NCBI GenBank assembly: GCA_903945375.1
Contig: CAJAVP010000090.1
Span: 1-32,466 of the forward strand
DNA: 32,466 nucleotides
DNA from: an uncultured Methylococcaceae bacterium
GTDB taxonomy: Bacteria > Pseudomonadota > Gammaproteobacteria > Methylococcales > Methylomonadaceae
Direction: 5' to 3'
How positions within the stretch are numbered: the first letter of the stretch is position 1; each line of letters opens with the position of its first letter. Shown one piece after another: positions 14,746 to 21,107 of the stretch. A program made the translations under genes and the position numbers. The notes below the pieces were generated by a model. The model ran no database searches. It was not told where the DNA came from and saw only the letters and a program-made list of their open reading frames with translations.

Positions 14746-16689
14746 TTATACAAAATCCATAAAGTCAATCATGCCTTCTTGCGCACCAGGCTTATATGTG
14801 CCATCAATGGTCTCCTCCTCGTGCTTAAGAATCTCAGCTTTAATAGCATAAAAACGGGTATTTGACTCTCCAGAAATAGTTGGAACAGTGTGGCGTGTTT
14901 TGAACTGATCTTTGTCACGCACCAGATAACCGTGTTCATGCAGTGTCCGACAAACCATTTTGAGGTCAAAACCCACACACGCCTCACGGAAACCTGACTC
15001 GTTAAAAAGGTAAAATTCCCCGACAAAAAGGCTAGAGTCTCCAACGGTGTAATTTTTGTGATAGCCAATCATCCGATTTGGAATTGTTGATGCGGGCAAT
15101 AAAGTGACCACATAAAAACGGTTCAAATTACCCATTATGAAATCCCGTATTTTGGCGACACCACGTGCCTTGTCGGAAACATTGCTGTTGTCTTCAACCC
15201 AAAGGTTAAAAACATAGTGAACACTATCGGTAACTTGCCTTTTGCTGAACGGCAAGATATCAAAGTCAACAGCAAATTCCCCGGCAGCTTGTACCAAGCC
15301 AAAGCGGGTCGCAACCCGTTGTTGCGCTTCGCTCAGATTCCGCGATGCCACTAGGTTGTCATAACAATTATGCATGGCTGTGGTTACTAACTCACAAAGT
15401 TTTTCATGGCTTGCCGTTATTTTCAGCAGACCCTCAATTAACGCTGGCATGGCCGTGCCATAATTCTTTGAGCAATCGTTTTTCATTTGATCAGCGAATT
15501 GTTTCGCCGTAAGGTTGCCTGTGTGTGGGAATATTCCCTCTGGAGGAACAGGTATGTCAAGTACGCGGATCAGTTGACCGCCTTTTGCTTCGCCTTTTTC
15601 CTCAATTTTTTCCCGAGCTGATTTCTCGCCGGTACTGTAGCCATGTAAAGTCCATGAACGTGCTTCGCGGATTGTGCGGTCTGACTTCAGTGAGGCCTTA
15701 CCTTGACCGCCAAAAATATTGTAGGCCACAGCACCCACGTCATTAGCCGTACATTTTCCAATCTCATCTAAAGGCAGCATAAGATTATTATACGCAGCAC
15801 AGGTGCCTTCCAAACCATTTGCAGTAGAGTTCCATGTACGGATAGCGGTCAATTTCGGACTGGCCGAAGGATCGGCACCACAACCGAATGTCGAGGTGGC
15901 GATTTGCAGCGTGGTTGTCTTTCCCTCAGTGGTTATCCCGTAATTGTGAATCGCAGCAGAATCCATACCTGCCAATGGCAACAAGGGCGATGCTAACCCC
16001 CACATAATGCCGAAGGCGGGAATAGGATTTTCAGCAACGGGTTTAGCTACTTTGATTTTCCAATCGCTCAATGACCCTTTAGAATGTATGGTGTTGGTGG
16101 TAGCCGAATTTCTTTCGGGCTGATAAACACACCGCTCGCTACCATTACGCGTGATAACGTGGTTAACGAAGGCAAAGTCACCTTGACTTGTCCAGCCCAG
16201 ATTTTTCACGCAATTCTCCTCCTCTGTTATCTTAAATTCCGCCAACATACGCAAAAAATTGCTTTGAAGACCTGGAATGGCCATAAATCCTTTATCGGAA
16301 AAATCCGAAATTAACCCTCCACCTTGCTCATAGAGACGTGGCAATCCAATATACACAATGTGCTCGATGCCTGACTTATTAATAAATGCCGTCTTAAGGC
16401 CGTAATTCTGTCCGTCAAAATCATGAGTGCCAGCGAGTACTGCAATGGGTCCGCATATTTTTTGGTAAGCGATTTCCCCTTTTCGGGTTATTTTTTCGAT
16501 GTATGTGGCATTCGCTGTGACCTTAAAACCATCAGGGATGTTTTGTTCAATCTTAGCCCACGGGCAAGGCGCGTCATCAGATGCACGGGCATTAGTTGTT
16601 GTTACTATATCGTTATTACTGCTGCCAACGCTGAATGTCTTTGGCTCTATATCAAGCCAGCTTAAGAGTTTTGAGAGGTTGTTATTCAT
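14746..16689 (-). CDS. DUF927-type replicative helicase, 647 aa
   Basis: The protein shows the DUF927 pattern seen in replication proteins of plasmids and genomic islands. An N-terminal domain (residues about 45-210, including LGWTSQGDFAFVNHVI at 164-179) leads to a P-loop ATPase: Walker A GITTEGKT (251-258) and Walker B LMLPLDEI (303-310). The remaining C-terminal 300 residues hold GESxxxFY-type words and are less clear. It is expected to unwind DNA at the element origin. Its start overlaps the upstream PrimPol stop by 8 bases, so the two are translationally coupled, as expected for a primase-helicase pair. Downstream lies the long hairpin. Confidence 0.85.
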   Translation of the reverse strand: MNNNLSKLLSWLDIEPKTFSVGSSNNDIVTTTNARASDDAPCPWAKIEQNIPDGFKVTANATYIEKITRKGEIAYQKICGPIAVLAGTHDFDGQNYGLKTAFINKSGIEHIVYIGLPRLYEQGGGLISDFSDKGFMAIPGLQSNFLRMLAEFKITEEENCVKNLGWTSQGDFAFVNHVITRNGSERCVYQPERNSATTNTIHSKGSLSDWKIKVAKPVAENPIPAFGIMWGLASPLLPLAGMDSAAIHNYGITTEGKTTTLQIATSTFGCGADPSASPKLTAIRTWNSTANGLEGTCAAYNNLMLPLDEIGKCTANDVGAVAYNIFGGQGKASLKSDRTIREARSWTLHGYSTGEKSAREKIEEKGEAKGGQLIRVLDIPVPPEGIFPHTGNLTAKQFADQMKNDCSKNYGTAMPALIEGLLKITASHEKLCELVTTAMHNCYDNLVASRNLSEAQQRVATRFGLVQAAGEFAVDFDILPFSKRQVTDSVHYVFNLWVEDNSNVSDKARGVAKIRDFIMGNLNRFYVVTLLPASTIPNRMIGYHKNYTVGDSSLFVGEFYLFNESGFREACVGFDLKMVCRTLHEHGYLVRDKDQFKTRHTVPTISGESNTRFYAIKAEILKHEEETIDGTYKPGAQEGMIDFMDFV

Positions 16690-17458
16690 AGCCTAAAACC
16701 TCCGCCAGTCTTTTTAGAGCCGTGACAGGCTTGTTGCTGCTAATGGCATCGGCAGTCGATTGAACGGCTTTTACTCTCATGCCAACTTCATCGTCTCCGG
16801 CTGCTGTTGCAAGAGTGCTGACAAAGTGTGTCGTCTCGTCCGTTGTCCAGCCGCCTTTGAGTAAAGTGCCAGACAGGGCAAGTGCAAAATCTTGGCGAGT
16901 ACCTTGTGCGGGGTAATTGCGAAGCAATAAACACGCGGCTGCAAGCCGTTTTGCCCGATTGACCAAATCGTCCCCGTTAATGGTGCTTAGGTTTTCGTCT
17001 GCTGAAGTGAACTGGATCAGCTCGCCTGACGGATGGGTGCTGGGTGGAAATACGGTTTGGCTGCCTGTTGATCGGATTTCCAATAGGACGGACTCCTTAC
17101 CATCCGCATTCTTGGCTGAAAATTTCATGGTTTTAGGGAGATCATCTAATGTCTTGAATATCCAGTGCGAAACAGGTTTGCTTGCTCGTCCAAAGGTAAT
17201 CGTGCCAGAAAGAAAGCTGGGGGCGAGCACAATAGCTTCTTGACAATCAAGGTCGATATCGACAATCCCGCCCGAAGGCTCACCATTCAGGATGCCTATA
17301 TTCATGAGTTGGTGAGATGGATAATATTGAGGGATATCATCACTCTTGATGCGTAAGTCTTGCCATCTAGGGATAACTGGTGCTTTCTTTTTGAAAGGTA
17401 CTGGGATAGTTGCAAGACCCGCGTTTGCGTAATTCAATGCGTACTCTGGGATGCTCAT
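16682..17458 (-). CDS. Bifunctional primase-polymerase (PrimPol) domain protein, 258 aa
   Basis: ATG at 17458 was chosen because it overlaps the AlpA-like stop by 4 bases (ATGA); an in-frame start at 17491 would extend into that gene. The N-terminus YALNYANAGLATIPVPFKKK is the typical opening of the prim-pol domain. The metal-binding acidic motif appears in GGIVDIDLDCQEA, the conserved His in PVSHWIFK, and the later VFPPSTHPSG block completes the set. It should lay down primers for element replication. It is short (258 aa) compared with forms carrying a fused helicase; here the helicase is the next gene. Confidence 0.85.
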   Translation of the reverse strand: MSIPEYALNYANAGLATIPVPFKKKAPVIPRWQDLRIKSDDIPQYYPSHQLMNIGILNGEPSGGIVDIDLDCQEAIVLAPSFLSGTITFGRASKPVSHWIFKTLDDLPKTMKFSAKNADGKESVLLEIRSTGSQTVFPPSTHPSGELIQFTSADENLSTINGDDLVNRAKRLAAACLLLRNYPAQGTRQDFALALSGTLLKGGWTTDETTHFVSTLATAAGDDEVGMRVKAVQSTADAISSNKPVTALKRLAEVLGYE

Positions 17459-17634
17459 GCTGCACCACCCTTGCATTTGGTGGCAACCCAAGCATCAAGC
17501 TGGGCTTGAGTCCAAGCTACGGTATTAGGTCCAAGTTTAACGGGTTCGGGAAAATGCCCAGACCTAACCCATCGCCAGATCGTCGAGCGTGATTTTCCTG
17601 TGGTACTACAGATTTCTTTGTAAAATATAAACAT
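17455..17634 (-). CDS. alpA: AlpA-family helix-turn-helix regulator, 59 aa
   Basis: The ATG at 17634 is supported by GAGG a few bases upstream on the minus strand; longer in-frame starts to 17748 add a non-conserved leader. The product has the AlpA/excisionase fold: a helix-turn-helix IYKEICSTTGKSRSTIWRW-type region (one residue differs here, FYKEI), then SGHFPEPVKLGPNTVAW and a closing AQLDAWVATK. AlpA proteins regulate integrase expression and excision in P4-like elements. It leads the PrimPol-helicase unit, overlapping the next gene by 4 bases, so it probably controls its own operon as well. Confidence 0.88.
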   Translation of the reverse strand: MFIFYKEICSTTGKSRSTIWRWVRSGHFPEPVKLGPNTVAWTQAQLDAWVATKCKGGAA

Positions 17635-17958
17635 TGTTGGCCTCAAATATGAAAAAATGAAGCCGGCGTAGGCATTACTGCCTATGGGCGAAGTCAATTT
17701 AGGCTTATGTCTAATTAAGACTAAATTGCACGATTTGAAAAGCACCACTGAAACAATACAGCGGTGTAGACACAGAATGGGATAGTTTCATCGCCGGTTT
17801 TACCGGCAAGCTGGTCACATGACCAAAACTCGGCAAGAATTTTACAGCAAAATAGAATTGTCGCCAAATTTTTTTTGCCTCATTGGAGAAGTTGGGTAGT
17901 GAGAAGTTTTCAATGTCTGGTTGGATTGCCTTACTGGACTTGACGATTTAGCAGGTAT
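17635..17958. promoter_or_regulatory. Control region between alpA and fic, with two palindromes
   Basis: The 324-base gap has no gene. It contains GCCGGT/ACCGGC (17793-17798 with 17802-17807, TTT loop) and, five bases on, TGGTCA/TGACCA (17812-17817 with 17820-17825, 2-base centre). The second looks like an operator half-site pair. Since alpA is read leftward from here, its promoter should lie in the region. The palindromes are candidate binding sites for AlpA or a host repressor. The rest shows nothing further that I can name. Confidence 0.45.
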
Positions 17959-18723
17959 TCAGTCGCCAATTTTTATTGTACCCACAACAGCCAGCACCCT
18001 TTCCATCATCGCAATAACATATTGGGCTATCAACAATAAAAACGGGTTCTTATTCCCTGTCAGGTTACAGATTTCCAACGCATCATAATAAGACAGGCGG
18101 CTCTCTGTATCTCCTGGAATATTGGCGATAGGGTAGCCATTCTGTAACAAAATCAAGTTCATCACCAAGCGTGCGGTGCGGCCATTGCCATCGATGAAAG
18201 GGTGGATGGTGGCAATACGTTCATGCAGTTCCGCCGCAAGCAATACCGGATGTAACGCATGACGTTCGCTGTCATACCAAGCCAAGCAATCTTCCATCAG
18301 TACGGGGACTTGCCAAGGCTGTGGTGGGATATGACGGCTACCGCTAATCATTACGGGCACTCTCCGATAGTGGCCTGCATTCTCCCGATCAATGCCACGC
18401 AGGATCAATCCATGCAATTGGCAGATCAGTGTTTCAGTCAAAGGTGAAGAGTGCTGCACCAGCTCCCGTAACCATAGTACCGCTTCATAATGGTTAATGG
18501 CTTCTAGATGTTCCCGCATTGATTTCCCTCCCACGGTAAGCCCTTTATGAATGATCAGGTCAGTTTCCCGCAGGGTCAACGTATTGCCTTCAATGCGGTT
18601 GGATTCGTAGGTGTATTCAATATCAAGTGCCTGTAATATGCCGGGATACTGTAACGGCCTGGCTTGATCCAATTGGGCTTTGAGGACATCCATATCATGG
18701 AGTAAAGCCTCTAACACTGTCAT
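17959..18723 (-). CDS. fic: Fic-domain protein with N-terminal inhibitory motif, 254 aa
   Basis: The active-site loop HPFIDGNGRTAR lies at residues 174-185 with all key residues of an AMP-transferring Fic enzyme (catalytic His 174, Asp and Gly-Asn-Gly-Arg). An N-terminal S-x-x-x-E-G motif (Ser 41 to Gly 46, SNRIEG) is the self-inhibiting helix of class II Fic proteins, whose Glu blocks the ATP site until displaced. Family members add AMP to protein Thr, Tyr or Ser; the target here is unknown. Its start overlaps the integrase stop by 4 bases (ATGA), so the two are co-translated. It may act as a self-contained regulator or toxin on the element. Confidence 0.92.
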   Translation of the reverse strand: MTVLEALLHDMDVLKAQLDQARPLQYPGILQALDIEYTYESNRIEGNTLTLRETDLIIHKGLTVGGKSMREHLEAINHYEAVLWLRELVQHSSPLTETLICQLHGLILRGIDRENAGHYRRVPVMISGSRHIPPQPWQVPVLMEDCLAWYDSERHALHPVLLAAELHERIATIHPFIDGNGRTARLVMNLILLQNGYPIANIPGDTESRLSYYDALEICNLTGNKNPFLLLIAQYVIAMMERVLAVVGTIKIGD

Positions 18724-19928
18724 AGCGTTTCCGCCTCTTGTCGTGGCGCAGCTTCTGTTGGTTGTGAGAGTATCTGGTTGAGCTTATCGCACCATTGTTC
18801 GAGTGCCTCACGTTTTTCTGAGTCATACGAATGGCGGTCGTACACCGCCGTAATGCCGCTTTCAATATGGTTGAGGATTTTTGACACCGTGAGCCTTGGC
18901 ACACCCAAACTGGTCATGTAACTGGCAGCCGTCCGGCGCAAGTCATGAGGTGTAAAGGGTGGGATGGCAAACTTTGCCTCATTCTTATGTAAGGCATGGT
19001 CAATGCTGGTGTCCAAGATGGCTTTATCTCCCTTGCCGGAAGGGAATAACCAACGTGATTGCCCAGAAAGCAATTTAATCTGTTCAAGCAGCCCTAAAGC
19101 TAACGGTGATAATGGGACACGATGGGATAGTTTGTTTTTGGCTTTCTCATTGGGAACTGTCCACCAGCCATTAGTCAGATCAAACTCGCTCCATTCGGCA
19201 ATGACAATTTCACCTTTGCGCTGTGCCGTCACCAATTGGAACTTTAGGCACAATCGGGTCAGTTCACTCATGGAGGCCGACTCAAGTCCATGCCAGAATA
19301 GGCGGATTTCATCTTCAGTTAAGACACGATCTTTCCGGTTCTCTTTGGCAGGCATTTTTACGGCAGCGCAAGGATTGGCTTCCATCAGGTCACGGCTGAT
19401 CGCCCAATTGAACAGCTTGCGTAACAAAGCCAAGGTCCGGTTCGCTTGGATGGGTGCGCGTTGGACAATGGTGTCTAACAGATTAATTATGTCACGGCGT
19501 TTTATTTCATGGGCTTTGACCGTTTTCCATTTGGGCAGCAGATCATAATCGAGTATGCGTTGGTCTTCTTTCCATGAGCGTTTGTTGGCTTTGGCATAAA
19601 GTTCAATATACTGCCCCGCTATTTCACCAAAGGTTGGCGCACCCCGATTGATCTGTTTTTCTGTGGCAGGATCATTGCCTATGGCTGCCTCATGCAGCAG
19701 CTCTTTGGCTTTTTCCCGGGCATCCGCCAAACCTAATGTAGGATAAGTGCCCAACGTGTAACGGCGCAAGCGTCCAGCATGGCGGTACATGACAAACCAG
19801 CTTTTTCGGCCTGCTGATGAAAGTCGTAAGCCTAAACCGGTGGTGCGTTCGTCAAAAAAATCTATCTGCCCCTTTTCAGGCAGTTTGACAGCATCAATCC
19901 AGCGGTTAGTAAACGAACAGGTAGGCAT
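18720..19928 (-). CDS. int: P4-type tyrosine integrase, 402 aa
   Basis: The N-terminal arm-binding domain (DUF4102, residues about 1-85: FFDERTTGLGLRL, RRYTLGTYPTLGLADAR) is followed by a core-binding domain (97-180) and a catalytic domain with Arg 237 (TAQRKGE), His 328 and Arg 331 (HDLRR), His 354 and nucleophile Tyr 363 (AVYDRHSY). All catalytic residues are present, so the enzyme is expected to be active. Members commonly use the 3' half of tRNA genes as targets; the tRNA fragment 620 bases from the start fits this. The short gap to the frameshifted higA suggests a common minus-strand transcript. Confidence 0.95.
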   Translation of the reverse strand: MPTCSFTNRWIDAVKLPEKGQIDFFDERTTGLGLRLSSAGRKSWFVMYRHAGRLRRYTLGTYPTLGLADAREKAKELLHEAAIGNDPATEKQINRGAPTFGEIAGQYIELYAKANKRSWKEDQRILDYDLLPKWKTVKAHEIKRRDIINLLDTIVQRAPIQANRTLALLRKLFNWAISRDLMEANPCAAVKMPAKENRKDRVLTEDEIRLFWHGLESASMSELTRLCLKFQLVTAQRKGEIVIAEWSEFDLTNGWWTVPNEKAKNKLSHRVPLSPLALGLLEQIKLLSGQSRWLFPSGKGDKAILDTSIDHALHKNEAKFAIPPFTPHDLRRTAASYMTSLGVPRLTVSKILNHIESGITAVYDRHSYDSEKREALEQWCDKLNQILSQPTEAAPRQEAETL

Positions 19929-19973
19929 GAGTAGTTCTATAAAACGGTTTCAATCGAGTAATGGTAAAGCGAC

Positions 19974-20343
19974 TCAAAGGCTGGGTGGACGGATCAGGCT
20001 TTCTGCCGGAATGCCCAGTTGCTCATGCAGTTTTCCAGATCATGGGCAAGGTGAGCGAACGTTTACGGTTCAGGATTTCATAAACCCGATTTATCCGCCC
20101 AATCATAGGCACCAAGTCTTTGGCCGTCAGCCCCGATTGCTCCATCCGAAATTTAATGGCTTCAACGGGATCAGGCAAACCAATTGGAAAATGCTTGTTC
20201 TCATAAGCCTCCACCAACGTCAACAAGACCTCAAATCGATCACCGGCTGGGGTATGGGGTTCCGGTTCATTTTCAAAATACAGGGAGAGTTCACGCATGA
20301 CGTTTTTATAGTCATCTTCAGTATGAATAGGACGGATTTCCAC
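19974..20343 (-). pseudogene. higA: HigA-type antitoxin broken by a one-base frameshift
   Basis: From a GTG start at 20343 the frame reads MEIRPIHTEDDY, then a helix-turn-helix region (FRMEQSGLTAKDLVPMIG, RVYEILNRKRSLTLPMI) typical of COG5499 antitoxins. It stops early at 20023 after WKTA. Shifting frame at the four-T run 20031-20034 (plus-strand letters) restores the expected family ending LHEQLGIPAESLIR, then PPSL and a stop at 19974-19976. One extra base in that run explains the break, as a real frameshift or a sequencing error. No HigB-type toxin gene is visible upstream. GGAG lies about 10 bases before the start. Confidence 0.8.
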
Positions 20344-20402
20344 AATAATTACTCCAGTTCTATGGATTTAGTCATAGTGACCAGCTGATTCAGGAAAAAT
20401 TC

Positions 20403-20520
20403 TAGGTAACACATAGGTAACAAAACGACAGGAACAGTATAGGACTTAATGCAACAAGATGGAACAATAAATTGTCTATTAAACAAATTATATCAATCAG
20501 ATAGGTGTTTAAAGGTGTTT
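20403..20520. repeat. Helically phased TAGGT repeats, candidate integrase arm sites
   Basis: TAGGTAAC occurs at 20403-20410 and 20414-20421 (11-base spacing). AGGTGTTT occurs at 20503-20510 and 20513-20520 (10-base spacing), the first of them within TAGGTGTTT. The words share the core AGGT and lie between the integrase gene and the attachment site, where arm-type binding sites are expected. Their use by this integrase is inferred from position and spacing only. Confidence 0.45.
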
Positions 20521-20547
20521 CATAAAGTTGCAAGATATTGCAATAAT

Positions 20548-20598
20548 GACCGATTTGTAATCAGCCGGTCGCGGGTTCGAGTCCCATCTCCAGCTCCA
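20548..20598 (+). other. 3' fragment of tRNA-Thr(UGU): right attachment site
   Basis: From the anticodon loop TTTGTAA (20554-20560, anticodon TGT) rightward, the sequence reads as a tRNA: the 3' side of the anticodon stem, a variable loop, a T-arm with TTCGAGT, the 3' acceptor strand CTCCAGC and an encoded CCA at 20596-20598. Leftward the anticodon stem loses pairing within three bases and no D-arm or 5' acceptor strand is present. The T-stem also carries a C-A mismatch. This is what remains on the host side after integration into the anticodon loop. The complete gene should be at the opposite end of the element. Confidence 0.8.
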
Positions 20599-20606
20599 AT
20601 AAAATC

Positions 20607-20638
20607 AAAGCCTTACAGTAAAATGTGAGGCTTTTTTT
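20607..20638 (+). terminator. Intrinsic terminator of the displaced tRNA fragment
   Basis: AAAGCCTTACA (20607-20617) pairs with TGTGAGGCTTT (20624-20634) with one G-T wobble around a 6-base loop, running into seven T residues at 20632-20638. It follows the CCA end by 8 bases. It is the original tRNA terminator left on the host side of the junction. Confidence 0.85.
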
Positions 20639-21107
20639 GCCTTGAATTTTTCCAGCACTTGTATATTACTTGTTGAAAAAAAATTTGTGGTCGCCCTTTA
20701 CCTAAAAATACAGGCAAGTGTTGCGGAATTATTTTTGTAATTGAGATATTTTTTTCATTCCTCAACTCATAAGCAATCCTCTTCCTAAATCCTGCAATCA
20801 AATACCTAACAAACTTCAAAACCACTGATAATCAAGAAGATAATATCAGCTTCTTCAAAATCACCCCCAAAACAGCCCACAAGCAAACGGTATGGTCAAA
20901 ATATCCCTAACAATGACAGGATTACCGCACTTATTACCGAGGAGCAGTGAAAATCAAAACATCTTGTTTGGTTTTTAGAGCTTGCAGGATTTAGGTTCTA
21001 TATGGATACTCTGTGACTCGTTTTAGTGAATAGCTAATCATATCTATCATCTCGCCCCATTGCCTACGGTCGTGGAAATAATACGATCATTACCCAAAGG
21101 ATTTTTA
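20639..21107. other. Intergenic region upstream of the Zorya operon
   Basis: No gene is supported; a 70-codon minus-strand frame at 20613-20825 overlaps the terminator and looks random. A distant inverted pair CAGCACTTG (20653-20661) and CAAGTGTTG (20715-20723) is present. The zorA promoter should lie here, but only weak matches are visible (TTGCAG at 20984 with GATACT at 21005, spacing 15). AAAGGA at 21096-21101 is the zorA ribosome binding site. Confidence 0.5.

Larger units (their letters stand above)
12823..20598 (-). mobile_element. Integrative element: integration/replication module, right end at a tRNA fragment
   Basis: The block contains a P4-type tyrosine integrase, an AlpA-like regulator, a primase-polymerase and a DUF927 helicase read as one minus-strand unit. 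It ends at a 3' tRNA-Thr fragment that keeps the original tRNA terminator on its right. That arrangement marks the right junction with host-side DNA. No matching attachment copy is visible to the left, so the left end is either in 1-12800 or outside the window, and the start given here is only the edge of the minus-strand block. Integrated satellites and replicating genomic islands often show this gene set. Confidence 0.6.

Noticed and set aside
19789-20388. 199-codon plus-strand frame across the integrase start and higA
   Set aside because: It is antisense to two recognisable genes and has no family match.
20653-20723. CAGCACTTG/CAAGTGTTG as a regulatory hairpin for zorA
   Set aside because: The arms are more than 50 bases apart with one wobble; too weak to call.
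20613-20825. 70-codon minus-strand open frame upstream of zorA
   Set aside because: It overlaps the tRNA terminator and looks random in composition.
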